NCBI RefSeq assembly: GCF_946479965.1
Contig: NZ_CAMLHX010000011.1
Location: 30,177-94,176 of the forward strand
Reading direction: 5' to 3'
DNA length: 64,000 nucleotides
DNA from: an uncultured Mucilaginibacter sp.
Lineage (GTDB): Bacteria; Bacteroidota; Bacteroidia; Sphingobacteriales; Sphingobacteriaceae
Numbering within the stretch: the stretch's first letter is position 1; every line of letters begins with the position of its first letter. Shown one piece after another: positions 34,765 through 43,470 of this stretch. Under the pieces are notes generated by a model that saw only the letters and a list, made by a program, of their open reading frames with translations, ran no database searches and had not been told where the DNA came from. A program made the translations under genes and the position numbers.

Positions 34765-35748
34765 ATGAGAGAAATACAGTTCAGAGAAGCGCTTCGCGAA
34801 GCAATGCAGGAGGAAATGCGCAATGATGAAACCATATACCTGATGGGCGAAGAGGTTGCCGAATATAATGGTGCCTATAAAGTTAGCCAGGGTATGTTGG
34901 ATGAGTTTGGCGCTAAACGTGTTATTGATACGCCAATTTCTGAATTAGGTTTTGCCGGTATAGGCATTGGCTCGGCCATGAATGGCTTAAAGCCGATCAT
35001 CGAGTTCATGACATTCAATTTTTCTTTGGTTGCTATTGACCAGGTGATAAACGGCGCAGCCAAGATCATGTCAATGAGCGGTGGTCAGTTCTCTGTACCA
35101 ATTGTATTCCGTGGCCCTACTGGCAACGCGGGTATGCTAAGCTCGCAGCACAGTCAGTGTTTCGAGAACTGGTACGCTAACTGCCCGGGTTTAAAGGTGG
35201 TTGTACCGTCAAACCCTGCAGATGCTAAAGGCTTGTTAAAATCATGTATCATTGATCCTGATCCTTGTATCTTCATGGAATCAGAGTTAATGTATGGCGA
35301 TAAGGGACCGGTTCCGGAAGAGACCTACTATATTGAGATAGGCAAAGCCGCTGTAACCAAACAAGGCACAGACGTTACTTTAGTAGGTTTCGGTAAAATA
35401 ATGAAGGTAGTTAACGCTGCCGCTGCTGAGTTGGAAAAAGAAGGCATCAGCGCAGAGGTTATCGACTTACGCACTGTGCGACCTATTGATTATGCTACCG
35501 TTATTGAGTCGGTTAAAAAAACCAACCGCTTGGTATTGGTTGAAGAAAGCTGGCCATTAGGTTCAATAGCTACCGAAATAGCATTTAAAGTACAAAAAGA
35601 CGCGTTTGATTACCTTGACGCGCCAATACTACGCATTATGGGCGGCGACGTGCCGTTGCCATACGCGCCAACACTGATACAAGAGTATCTGCCAAACGCC
35701 GAAAGGGTTGTAAAAGCGGTGAAAGAAGTAATGTACGTTAGTAAATAA
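34765..35748 (+). CDS. pdhB: Pyruvate dehydrogenase E1 component, beta subunit
   Basis: 327 residues, the normal E1-beta length. Motifs: LMGEEVAEYNGAYKVSQGM, RVIDTPISELGFAGIGIGSA, IEFMTFNFSLVAIDQVIN, FRGPTGNAGMLSSQHSQCFE and VVVPSNPADAKGLLKS. With the alpha subunit it decarboxylates pyruvate using thiamine diphosphate. The E1-alpha and E2 genes are not adjacent, which is common in Bacteroidetes. It is preceded by a good primary promoter and closed by a strong terminator, so it is transcribed alone. Confidence 0.96.
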   Translation: MREIQFREALREAMQEEMRNDETIYLMGEEVAEYNGAYKVSQGMLDEFGAKRVIDTPISELGFAGIGIGSAMNGLKPIIEFMTFNFSLVAIDQVINGAAKIMSMSGGQFSVPIVFRGPTGNAGMLSSQHSQCFENWYANCPGLKVVVPSNPADAKGLLKSCIIDPDPCIFMESELMYGDKGPVPEETYYIEIGKAAVTKQGTDVTLVGFGKIMKVVNAAAAELEKEGISAEVIDLRTVRPIDYATVIESVKKTNRLVLVEESWPLGSIATEIAFKVQKDAFDYLDAPILRIMGGDVPLPYAPTLIQEYLPNAERVVKAVKEVMYVSK

Positions 35749-35783
35749 AAAAGGCCCCGGTAAAAAATACCGGGGCCTTTTTT
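35747..35783. terminator. Bidirectional terminator between pdhB and DUF4846
   Basis: AAAAAAGGCCCCGGTA (35747-35762) pairs perfectly over 16 bp with 35768-35783, around a short loop. It serves both convergent genes. Confidence 0.92.
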
Positions 35784-35791
35784 GGATATCG

Positions 35792-36556
35792 CTACTCCGC
35801 AAATCTTCGTAAAAACTGCGGCCGTATCAAGTCGGCATAAAAAATATTGGCCTGCCTGCTCATACTAAACCAAGGCGAGTCGTCTGCCTGTAATACCTGT
35901 ATATTTTGCGCTGGCATAAAACTCTGCGCCAACAGGAACCGCTTTTGATGATCTCTATCTTCTGCAACATCCATTACAATAAAACAATGGCCCGGCGAGC
36001 CGCCTCTAATAAATACATCTCCCGCTTTAATATCACCTGCATCCAACACCGGTTTTAATTCCTTTTCAAGAGACAGCGTACTGGCGTAACTGAACACGAG
36101 GTTCATATAGCGTAAAAATGCAGGGTAGGTATAATCCTTTTTAACCGTTAGGGCCCATTTACCGTTTTGATACCGGTAACCGTTTGCATAATGCGCGTAA
36201 TCGCATTTAAAACCACTTACAAAGTTGAAGGATATATTGTTGTAATCTTTCTTTTGATATAAGTACTCCGCACGTAATCTGATGATAGCGTCAGCACACT
36301 GCTGTAAATTATAACTGCCGATACCCATATCTGCAACAGCTGCCGTGTAAGCATTTGTTTTGGCAATGTCGCCGTTGTAGGTTCTGGCGGGGGTGCCTCG
36401 CGGTTTAAGCGGCACTTGCTGCAGCCAGGAACCAAAGCTTCCCGGCTTGTTTTTTTGCCGTGTATAGCCGGCAGGAACAGAAAATCTGTTGACAACGGAA
36501 TCCGCGTTAGACGGCATTATTACAAGTAATGCAAGTAAGGTGAAGAGATACTTCAT
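35792..36556 (-). CDS. DUF4846 domain secreted protein
   Basis: 254 residues with signal peptide MKYLFTLLALLVIMPSNADS. The DUF4846 core is present: GSFGSWLQQVPLKPRGTPA, NLQQCADAIIRLRAEYLYQK, FNFVSGFKCDYAHYANGYRY and GSPGHCFIVMDVAEDRDHQK. Family members carry this conserved Cys/His arrangement (G-H-C and D); the reaction is unknown. It is predicted to be periplasmic. It has no operon partner, with a shared terminator on its 3' side. Confidence 0.85.
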   Translation of the reverse strand: MKYLFTLLALLVIMPSNADSVVNRFSVPAGYTRQKNKPGSFGSWLQQVPLKPRGTPARTYNGDIAKTNAYTAAVADMGIGSYNLQQCADAIIRLRAEYLYQKKDYNNISFNFVSGFKCDYAHYANGYRYQNGKWALTVKKDYTYPAFLRYMNLVFSYASTLSLEKELKPVLDAGDIKAGDVFIRGGSPGHCFIVMDVAEDRDHQKRFLLAQSFMPAQNIQVLQADDSPWFSMSRQANIFYADLIRPQFLRRFAE

Positions 36557-36652
36557 GGTCAGGTTTATTGATAGGCTGTTAGCTGTCAGTCAATCCTTAA
36601 ACGCCTCAACTATGACTTTAGGTATGTGGGCGTGGTGATTTATTTTCAAGCG

Positions 36653-36681
36653 TTTGATATTCGCAGCATCTTTTATATTTG
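36653..36681 (+). promoter_or_regulatory. Consensus promoter TTTG-N17-TATATTTG
   Basis: TTTG at 36653-36656 and TATATTTG at 36674-36681 are 17 nt apart. Both boxes match the Bacteroidetes consensus perfectly. The VOC gene starts 21 nt downstream. Confidence 0.75.
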
Positions 36682-36702
36682 TTTAAGCAAACCCTTTTAA
36701 AA

Positions 36703-37065
36703 ATGCACTTTACTAAACTGGTTCCCAGCGTATTTTATGCTGATATTAATATCGGCATTAAAACTTTTGTTGATTGCCTTGAGTTTACGATGGGGCATCA
36801 GGAACTAAACATCCGTAACCCTTATTGCGTGGTTAATAAGGGCGGGTTAAGCGTAATGATCTTTCAGGATAAAGCTCAGGCCGAAAATGACCATCCGGAA
36901 TTACGCCTGGAAACAAGCGATATTGAAGAGGTTTACGAAAAGGTGTCATCAGCTTTCCCCGAAATGCTGCATCCAAATCTGAACAAAGTAACATTAAGGC
37001 CATGGGGGGCCAAAGAGTTTGCCATAATCGATGGTCAAATCGGCATAAGGGTGATGCAATGGTAA
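36703..37065 (+). CDS. VOC-family protein (glyoxalase/bleomycin-resistance fold)
   Basis: 120 residues from MHFTKLVPSVFYADINIGIK. The start at 36703 fits best because the earlier in-frame ATG (36679) lies within the promoter region. The single-domain VOC pattern is visible: IKTFVDCLEFTMGHQEL, GGLSVMIFQDKAQAENDH, LRLETSDIEEVYEKVSSAFP, and the closing WGAKEFAIIDGQIGIRV. The metal-site acid/His set is incomplete here, so an enzymatic role is doubtful. It may bind a small molecule. It is monocistronic with a consensus promoter. Confidence 0.8.
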   Translation: MHFTKLVPSVFYADINIGIKTFVDCLEFTMGHQELNIRNPYCVVNKGGLSVMIFQDKAQAENDHPELRLETSDIEEVYEKVSSAFPEMLHPNLNKVTLRPWGAKEFAIIDGQIGIRVMQW

Positions 37066-37084
37066 TACAACCAATGTATTTTGC

Positions 37085-38062
37085 CTATTCAACTACTTCT
37101 TGATTCTTGGCTCTTGACTCTTGCTTCTTCAGAGGTACTCCTATTGGTTGAGGAACCTTAACATAATACCCCGTACCATCATAAACACGCTTGCGTGGAT
37201 GCGATTTGCAATCGTCGCTGCAGCAGCCATCCATAGCCGTACCGCAATCATCACATTGGGTAAAGTGCTCGTTGCACTCCGGGTTAGCGCAGTTGATCAT
37301 CTTCGGCGTAACCTTACCGCAGTTTAAGCAAGTTGAAATTACTTTAGGATTAACGCTATTCACATCAACCGACAAACGGTTGTCAAACACATAACATTTG
37401 CCTTCAAAATCCGTTCCGCCTGCTTCCTTGCCGTATTTTATTATGCCGCCATGTAATTGGTAAACATCCTTAAAGCCCTCGTGTAGTAACAGCGCCGATG
37501 CCTTTTCGCATTTAATGCCGCCGGTGCAGTAGGTCAGTATCTTTTTGTCTTTATATTTTGCCAGTTCGTTTATCTTCTCGGGGAAGTCGCGGAAATTGTC
37601 AATATCCAGCGTAACTGCATTTTTAAACTTGCCTAAATTATGTTCGTAATTAGAGCGAACGTCCAATATCACCACGTCCTCGTCATCCTTCATCGCCATA
37701 AAATCTTTAGGCTCCAGGTGCTTACCGGTTTGTAGTTGAGGATTTATAATGTTGGGATCGCGCAGGCCGGAGTGTACAATTTCTGACTTATAACGCACAT
37801 GCATTTTTACAAACGATGGCGTATCAACCTCGTCTACTTTAAAGTCGATGGATGCAAAGCGAGGATCTGCATGAAGCGTATCCATATAGGTTTTACATGA
37901 TTCAGCGGCGCCTGAAACCGTGCCGTTCAAACCTTCCTCCGCCACAATAATGCGACCGGTTAGCCCTAAGTTTTTACAAAATTTTAAATGATCGGCAGCA
38001 AATTGCTCCGCATCGGCTATTGTTGAATAACAATAGTACAGTAGTGTATTATATTTAGCCAT
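37085..38062 (-). CDS. trhO: tRNA uridine(34) hydroxylase TrhO (rhodanese family)
   Basis: 325 residues. The N-terminal acylphosphatase-like part (KFCKNLGLTGRIIVAEEGLN) precedes a rhodanese domain with FMAMKDDEDVVILDVRSNYE and the active Cys179 in YCTGGIKCEKASALLL. A Cys-rich C-terminus (CLNCGKV...CANPECNEHF...CDDCG) probably binds zinc. TrhO adds oxygen to U34 to form ho5U, the first step of mo5U/cmo5U. The terminal [12 protein letters not shown] is encoded by a dispersed repeat related to CTTGATTCTTGGCTC, so the tail is likely an acquired extension. Confidence 0.94.
   Translation of the reverse strand: MAKYNTLLYYCYSTIADAEQFAADHLKFCKNLGLTGRIIVAEEGLNGTVSGAAESCKTYMDTLHADPRFASIDFKVDEVDTPSFVKMHVRYKSEIVHSGLRDPNIINPQLQTGKHLEPKDFMAMKDDEDVVILDVRSNYEHNLGKFKNAVTLDIDNFRDFPEKINELAKYKDKKILTYCTGGIKCEKASALLLHEGFKDVYQLHGGIIKYGKEAGGTDFEGKCYVFDNRLSVDVNSVNPKVISTCLNCGKVTPKMINCANPECNEHFTQCDDCGTAMDGCCSDDCKSHPRKRVYDGTGYYVKVPQPIGVPLKKQESRAKNQEVVE
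37095..37131. repeat. CTTGATTCTTGGCTC repeat at the 3' end of trhO
   Basis: On the plus strand ACTTCTTGATTCTTGGCTCT is followed by TGACTCTTGCTTC. It is a copy of the repeat near 14990-15005 and encodes the trhO C-terminus on the minus strand. Confidence 0.65.
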
Positions 38063-38102
38063 AACAACATTGATACCGCTGCAAACGGTGTTAAATGAAG
38101 CG

Positions 38103-38110
38103 CAAAGATA
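38103..38110 (-). promoter_or_regulatory. -7 element TATCTTTG for trhO
   Basis: A perfect TAnnTTTG about 40 nt before the trhO ATG. No good -33 TTTG at standard spacing. Confidence 0.45.
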
Positions 38111-38139
38111 AGAAAATACAGGTAAATCTATAACTACTG

Positions 38140-40278
38140 TTACACCTGGCCCGAAGCATCAAAAATAACAGGGAGCTGTATAGTAAACTCAGAGCCTTTC
38201 CCCGGTTCTGAGTTTACCAATAATTGCCCGTGATGCTTCTTAATAGTATTATATGCTATTGACATACCAAGCCCGGTTCCTTCGCCAACTTCTTTGGTGG
38301 TGAAAAATGGCTCAAATACTTTACGTGTAGTTTCCTCGTCCATGCCAATACCGTTATCAGCTATCTTTATAATCACATTGTCGCCCTCGATATAGGTTTT
38401 CAATTTAAGCGCCCCACCTTCGCTGCTGCCAAACTTCTTGTCGATAGCGTAGGCCGCGTTGGATATGATATTTAAAAACACTTGGTTAAGCTTACCGGCA
38501 TAACATTCCACCAGCGGCAGCTCGCCATATTCTTTCATCACTTTTATTTGCGGGTTAAGCAGGTTGTTGCCTATTATCATGGTTGATTCCAGGCCTTCGT
38601 TCAAATCTGCGCGTTTCAGATCATCCTCATCCAATCTGGAGAATATTCTCAAGCCTTTAACTATTTCCGCTGTTCTCGATGCTCCTTCATGAATACCCTT
38701 TATCAGATGGTTCATTTCAACAAGCAGGTAATCAAAGTCCAGATCCTCTTTATAATCGGCTATTTTCTTTTGTTTTTCTGCTGTTGATGCGTCAGACAGG
38801 CCAATCTCTTCAATTACATTCATGGCATCAAGTACCATTTCAAGGTCGCGCTTAAGCGGATTGATATTAGCCGTTACAAAATTGATAGGATTATTGATCT
38901 CGTGCGCTATGCCTGCCGTTAACTGACCCAGTGATGCCATCTTCTCCGACTCAACCAACTGCGATTGCGTTTGCTTAAGATCTTCTAATGATTCGTTCAG
39001 CTCGTGCGTACGCTCGGTAACTTTTTCTTCCAGCATAACATTTTGTTCGCGAATGATGCGTTCGTTTTCTTTGGCGATGCCGAGCGCTTCGGCCTGCGAT
39101 TCTTCTTTCTCGCGTTTGAGTATATTTATCCTGTCGGCCAAACCGAAGGATAGCAGGGCCATTTCAATGATTGACGCTCCCTGCATAGCGTAGCTGGTAA
39201 ACGTATTATAAGGTAATATACCGTTGTCTTTTAAAGTAAAAATAATAGCCCCCACCAATAATACCGACCAGGATAATAAAACGAACCTTGCAGGACGGTA
39301 TCCCCCTATAAGCACAATGGCCGATACAATGATTAGCCCGAACACAAATAAAGTGGTGGCTAACTGCATCAGCTGAAAGCCGATCTGTACCCGTCCGATA
39401 GCTGTTATTACAATCGCAATTGCCTGCAATGCAATGATAACATTAAGTACTATATTAAAGCGCCGGGCTCTAACACGGGTGGAAAGGAAACGTTGAGTAA
39501 ACACTATAGCAGCAATAGCACCCAAGCAGGCAAAGAGTATTACACTTTTTAGCTCAAATGCCGGCGAATTACCCCATAAGTATTGAAACGTATAGCCTTT
39601 TATACCTATTTGAGTAAGGCCCACCGAAGCGACATAAATTACATAATAAAGATAGCTCCTGTCTCGCACAGAAAAAAAGACGAAAAGGTTATACAGGAAC
39701 ATGATAATAATGGCACCTATAAATAAGCCTGATAATACGGCATCTTTGCTAAGAAACTGCCATAAAGCATTAGGTTGGGCTATGGAGATAGGCAATATCA
39801 ATTGCTCTGCACTTTTAACGCGCAGATAATAGGTTTTGCTCGTGTTCTTCGGAATGCTGATATCGAAAATATAGTCGGGATGATTATATAGCCTCTGTTT
39901 AAAAGGCTTTATTTCGCCGGCTAAAAAGCTGCTATAAGATTGTGAAGTATCAGGAGCGAAAAACTCCACCTCATCCAGTATAGGATATGCTACATCCAAC
40001 AACAGATCAGGGTTATTGCTGTTATTTGTAATGGTAAACTTTAGCCATACGCTTGTAGCCGATAAGCCTAAATTAGGAATGTCGGCATTGTACTTTTTGA
40101 AATCATTTGATTTTTGAACTGCATTAAAAGATAGTTCTGTTGCCGGCTGCAATACGTAAACTTCCTTACCTATCAGCTTGGTACCGGTAGTGTCTGTAAC
40201 CAACACTTGTGCCTGCCCGGCAAGGCTGCACAATAACACGCATAGAAAAATTACCGGCTTTAGCGTCTTTTTCAGCAT
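38140..40278 (-). CDS. 7TMR-DISM sensor histidine kinase
   Basis: 712 residues from MLKKTLKPVIFLCVLLCSLA, a signal peptide. A TTG/ATG-rich upstream extension would overlap the methyltransferase gene. Residues about 30-165 form an extracytoplasmic 7TMR-DISMED2-like domain (beta-rich), then seven membrane helices at about 185-390. A coiled coil follows near 395-455. HisKA has the phospho-acceptor H459 in LTAGIAHEINNPINFV, and the HATPase_c domain has DNGIGMDEE and GEGTGLGMSIAYN. These kinases sense extracytoplasmic ligands, often carbohydrates or amphiphiles. It is the last gene of a unit with a methyltransferase and an acyltransferase-like gene. No response regulator is attached. Confidence 0.88.
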   Translation of the reverse strand: MLKKTLKPVIFLCVLLCSLAGQAQVLVTDTTGTKLIGKEVYVLQPATELSFNAVQKSNDFKKYNADIPNLGLSATSVWLKFTITNNSNNPDLLLDVAYPILDEVEFFAPDTSQSYSSFLAGEIKPFKQRLYNHPDYIFDISIPKNTSKTYYLRVKSAEQLILPISIAQPNALWQFLSKDAVLSGLFIGAIIIMFLYNLFVFFSVRDRSYLYYVIYVASVGLTQIGIKGYTFQYLWGNSPAFELKSVILFACLGAIAAIVFTQRFLSTRVRARRFNIVLNVIIALQAIAIVITAIGRVQIGFQLMQLATTLFVFGLIIVSAIVLIGGYRPARFVLLSWSVLLVGAIIFTLKDNGILPYNTFTSYAMQGASIIEMALLSFGLADRINILKREKEESQAEALGIAKENERIIREQNVMLEEKVTERTHELNESLEDLKQTQSQLVESEKMASLGQLTAGIAHEINNPINFVTANINPLKRDLEMVLDAMNVIEEIGLSDASTAEKQKKIADYKEDLDFDYLLVEMNHLIKGIHEGASRTAEIVKGLRIFSRLDEDDLKRADLNEGLESTMIIGNNLLNPQIKVMKEYGELPLVECYAGKLNQVFLNIISNAAYAIDKKFGSSEGGALKLKTYIEGDNVIIKIADNGIGMDEETTRKVFEPFFTTKEVGEGTGLGMSIAYNTIKKHHGQLLVNSEPGKGSEFTIQLPVIFDASGQV

Positions 40279-40288
40279 ATCAGATCTG

Positions 40289-41053
40289 CTATTTGTTGCC
40301 CCATGCAACCACCATATTAATTGAAGCGGCAAAATAGCCATTTTCATCTGCTGTTTGCAAGGCGGTATAGAAATCATTATGTTCTTTGGCGGTGATATAT
40401 CCTTTTTCAACAACCTCCTTCACCATTTTTTCTATCCAAAAATAATCATTCGCCTCTTGTAAGGTACTTACAATAATAGGATGTACCTCGATCTGTATGT
40501 CTTTAAACAACTGTTTTTTTAGATACGATGTCAACTTGCGCGATGCGAAACCATTATTAACCTTAACATCGGTTAGGTAGGCATTTATCTTTTTTTCAAT
40601 ATCAATAAACTCCGTAAAAAATGCCAGGCTGTGCCAGTCGGTCTCCACCATAACAAAAGGACTACCGGGCTTAAGTATCCTATGTACCTCGCTTATTACT
40701 TGCTCCGGGGCTTTAAGGTGCTGTACAACTCTTTCTGTCCTGAGCCCTGAAAGTGAGTTATCCTCAAACGGCAACGGCGAAGCCTCAGACAACACAAAAC
40801 TTACATTTTCTATGTCCCGGGCATCGTCATTTCCTTGGTTTATCATTACCGGATCATGGTCAACCCCAATAACTTTAACCGCCGGGCCGTTTTGTTTAGC
40901 CAGTTCAATAACATCTTTACCGGCACCGCAGCCAAGGTCAACAATTGTGCCTTTCGTTACCTCTTTAAATAAAGCGTATGAGCGCTCTTTCAAATTAAGC
41001 AGCAGCCGCCGCGAGTTTTGCAAATAATTAATGTCGTAATGTTTCTCGCTCAT
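40289..41053 (-). CDS. Class I SAM-dependent methyltransferase
   Basis: 254 residues from MSEKHYDINYLQNSRRLL. The longer open frame to 41098 would overlap the upstream gene, and an ATG lies here. SAM-binding motif I is VDLGCGAGKDVIELAK, followed by KVIGVDHDPVMI (motif II acid), SPLPFEDNSLSGLRTERVVQ (motif IV-like), and RILKPGSPFVMVETDW. It fits the Methyltransf_11/UbiE-like group. The target is unknown. The gene ends 10 nt before the kinase start and its ATG lies inside or just after the end of the upstream gene, so all three are co-transcribed. Confidence 0.85.
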   Translation of the reverse strand: MSEKHYDINYLQNSRRLLLNLKERSYALFKEVTKGTIVDLGCGAGKDVIELAKQNGPAVKVIGVDHDPVMINQGNDDARDIENVSFVLSEASPLPFEDNSLSGLRTERVVQHLKAPEQVISEVHRILKPGSPFVMVETDWHSLAFFTEFIDIEKKINAYLTDVKVNNGFASRKLTSYLKKQLFKDIQIEVHPIIVSTLQEANDYFWIEKMVKEVVEKGYITAKEHNDFYTALQTADENGYFAASINMVVAWGNK

Positions 41054-41078
41054 GTTGTATCTATTGATTCTAAAACGT

Positions 41079-41879
41079 TTACATCTTTTGTCGCTCAAGT
41101 TCAGTTTGAAGAAATAGCTGCTTTGCTGAGTCTATAATTTTAGCAAGGTTCCACCTTTCAAGATGCGGTATGCGCAGCTTAAAATCAATGGATATTTCTC
41201 TGCTTTTAAATTCAGTTACCTTGAAGCTATCAGGTTCAGCACGCATTTTTAAAATCTCGTCATAACTCTCTTTATTGGCTTTGCTCAGTATCAGCAGGTC
41301 ATTAAGCACCATCGCCGTGGCTATAAGATCAAGCTTGGGATAGTAGAATGTACCTTTGTTTCCTACAGCATCAACCAACTCCATTCCGCAGTTTACAACC
41401 GGTTGAACGGTGTAGGGCGCACAAAGTGCAAACAATGTTTTTATACCCAGTTGCGATGCCATTGCTATACCTGAACGGATAAGTATTGGTGTGCCTATGC
41501 CATAACCGCCTAAGTCTTTTGAGTTCCATAATCCGCAGATCTCGCCGCTGCCATGCTCTGCATATTGCCATACAAGGGCATGTATAGATGGATCAAGCTC
41601 CGTTAGGGCCTGCTCAATAGGTAAATATTCAGTACCTCCAGCAACATGAACCCTGGCTCCGCCAAAAACCCTGTTGCTATTAAGGTCTTCAACAACAATT
41701 ACAAAAACGGCGGGGTTAGTGGTCCATTCGTGTTTAGACGAAGTAACCTTTTTTATACCAATGCTGCTCAGTACTTCGGCATGCCCCTCAACAAATAAAC
41801 GGCATGTTTCGGGTTCATCAATAGCTCTGAACGCCCTGATGCGTACTTCGGGGCGATGTATGTCTAGGGGGTCATCCAT
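41079..41879 (-). CDS. GNAT-fold acyltransferase-like protein
   Basis: 266 residues from MDDPLDIHRPEVRIRAFRAI. A TTG at 41927 could extend it by 16 residues. A GNAT-like layout is visible: an R-F-x-x-x-D start, FVIVVEDLNSNRVFGGARVH for strands 3-4, EICGLWNSKDLGGYGIGTPI with a G-Y-G-I-G phosphate-binding loop, and LFALCAPYTVQPVVNCGMEL for strands 6-7. The pattern of E-x-C-x-L-W-x-S/K then G-x-G is also reminiscent of acyl-homoserine lactone-type synthases, but only weakly. I do not claim a substrate. It heads the acyltransferase-like/methyltransferase/kinase operon. Confidence 0.6.
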   Translation of the reverse strand: MDDPLDIHRPEVRIRAFRAIDEPETCRLFVEGHAEVLSSIGIKKVTSSKHEWTTNPAVFVIVVEDLNSNRVFGGARVHVAGGTEYLPIEQALTELDPSIHALVWQYAEHGSGEICGLWNSKDLGGYGIGTPILIRSGIAMASQLGIKTLFALCAPYTVQPVVNCGMELVDAVGNKGTFYYPKLDLIATAMVLNDLLILSKANKESYDEILKMRAEPDSFKVTEFKSREISIDFKLRIPHLERWNLAKIIDSAKQLFLQTELERQKM

Positions 41880-42138
41880 CTGAGCGTTTAAATTAATTGG
41901 TATAGGGTGTATTAATTGCACGGACAACTAATACTTCAAAAAAGTTAAATTACTATTAAACAGCGCGTACAACTAAAAGTTTTACGCGCTATGCAGCCTT
42001 AATTAGGCTCCACTATTTATCTATGAAAATTTAAAATTGGCTTATAGGTCAGAGCGATGCTCCTCTCTGCTAAAATAGCAAATAAGGTTGAACATCCTAC
42101 ATTAAACCATTGCGATCAGCAATATTATTATAAATATA

Positions 42139-42573
42139 CTATTTATAATAATTGATAAAATCTTTACAACCTTGTTCAATCAATTTAAAAACCGGATCAA
42201 ACTGATTATCATCGTAATAAGGGTCGGGAACGGTGGCTGACCCTAAGAGTAATTTTACTTTTTTTCTGTCTTTATCACTCCGGGCAAGAGTTAACACATT
42301 GGCAAGATTTGACCTATCCATGACAAGAATATGGTCAAATGCATCAAAATCCGTTGGACTAAATAAGCGGCAAACCTGCCTGCTGATGTCAATACCGTAA
42401 TTGCGCGCTATTTTTACTGACCGGCGGTCGGGCCCTTCGCCTACGTGCCAATTACCGGTGCCTGCCGAGTCGACGATCCAGTTCAATCCTGCCTTATCTG
42501 CCAGATGCTGCATAATGCCCTCTGCCAGCGGCGAGCGACATATATTGCCCAGACATACCATGAGTATTTTCAT
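42139..42573 (-). CDS. Low-molecular-weight protein-tyrosine phosphatase
   Basis: 144 residues, the standard size. P-loop C7-LGNIC-R13-S in VCLGNICRSPLAEG and the acid loop VPDPYYDDN near the C-terminus. It uses the Cys nucleophile/Asp acid mechanism to remove phosphate from phosphotyrosine. In bacteria, related enzymes often act with exopolysaccharide tyrosine kinases or in arsenate reduction. No kinase gene is adjacent, so the role is open. A repeat-rich 105-bp gap separates it from the S1/P1 nuclease gene upstream on the same strand. Confidence 0.93.
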   Translation of the reverse strand: MKILMVCLGNICRSPLAEGIMQHLADKAGLNWIVDSAGTGNWHVGEGPDRRSVKIARNYGIDISRQVCRLFSPTDFDAFDHILVMDRSNLANVLTLARSDKDRKKVKLLLGSATVPDPYYDDNQFDPVFKLIEQGCKDFINYYK

Positions 42574-42678
42574 TATGAAAATGTGTAGATGTGCGGATAT
42601 GCAGATGTGCAGATTTTAAGGCCTACGCTCAATGAGCATTTGCACATTTTCTCATCTGCATTTCTGCACATCATAAAA
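42574..42678. repeat. ATGTGCAGAT-type palindromic repeat
   Basis: Imperfect copies of GATGTGCAGAT and TCTGCACATC lie at the two ends in opposing orientation, with GCTCAATGAGC at the centre (perfect arms GCTCA/TGAGC). The whole gap folds as a long hairpin between the phosphatase and nuclease genes. Confidence 0.6.
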
Positions 42679-43467
42679 TCATCCAAATAATTGATTCAAC
42701 AATCCGGCCAATCTTACACCACCTTTTAGCAGCTGTTGGTTAATTGTGCTGATGTATTTGAAGTTATAATTATACGCTTGAAGTTCTAGTGTCTTAGCTT
42801 CAGCAATAACTTTGGTTGATATTTCTTCGGATTCAAATACCCATTTGGTTATAGGGGCTTTTTGCCAGTCAGCACGTTGTGCAGCTGTGGTGTGGTTTAT
42901 TAGTGCCGCATATTCTGTATAACTAAATGCCTGAAAATCTATCAGCTTGCTGTCCCATATGGTGTGCAGATTGGTTGATTCATTAAACCATTGTAATTTA
43001 ATGCTATTACCCCCTTGCGTTCCATTTAGCGCAGCATGCATGGGTTGATGTATGTCTTCTACTAAATGTATTAACATGCGCAGATACATCAACTTTTTAT
43101 CTTGCGGCAAAGTCTTTTTCTTTAACTCTCCAACAAAAAATTTAAGCTTTGTGTAGGCATCTTCAGTGTTATCATGTTCCAGATATTCTGTCAATTCAGG
43201 ATAGCTCATTTGTCGGTCAAAATCAACAAAGTGCCATATTTCTGTATATTTATAATTAGGGTCAGAGCGTACAAAATCAGCCCAGTTACCTGCTACTGAA
43301 ACCGGCTCATTACCTAATATTTTTTTGATGGCCGCGCGCGCCTTTGGTGTTAAATAACTATCAGCTATTTGGCCGGTTATTCGATGCCCATTTGCTCCCC
43401 ATGCCATAGTTTGCAGCGGGATATAAAACAAAATTATAGCGGCGATGATCTTTTTCATTGCTTTCAT
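42679..43467 (-). CDS. S1/P1-type zinc nuclease (exported)
   Basis: 262 residues with signal peptide MKAMKKIIAAIILFYIPLQTMA, followed at once by WGANGHRITGQIAD. In S1/P1 enzymes the mature N-terminal Trp binds zinc through its amino group, so cleavage before this W is expected. Zinc ligands fit: GHRITGQ near the start, AGNWADFVRSD, WHFVDFD, HLVEDIHQPMHAA, and GGNSIKLQWFN with N/H residues. The family degrades single-stranded DNA and RNA or removes 3' phosphates. It is exported to the periplasm. It follows a lipoprotein gene after a 3-nt gap in a unit with fumC. Confidence 0.9.
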   Translation of the reverse strand: MKAMKKIIAAIILFYIPLQTMAWGANGHRITGQIADSYLTPKARAAIKKILGNEPVSVAGNWADFVRSDPNYKYTEIWHFVDFDRQMSYPELTEYLEHDNTEDAYTKLKFFVGELKKKTLPQDKKLMYLRMLIHLVEDIHQPMHAALNGTQGGNSIKLQWFNESTNLHTIWDSKLIDFQAFSYTEYAALINHTTAAQRADWQKAPITKWVFESEEISTKVIAEAKTLELQAYNYNFKYISTINQQLLKGGVRLAGLLNQLFG

Positions 43468-43470
43468 AAA

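Noticed and set aside
41079..41927. Calling the first operon gene an acyl-homoserine lactone synthase
   Set aside because: The LuxI-type invariant residues could not be matched with confidence; only a GNAT-like layout is supported.
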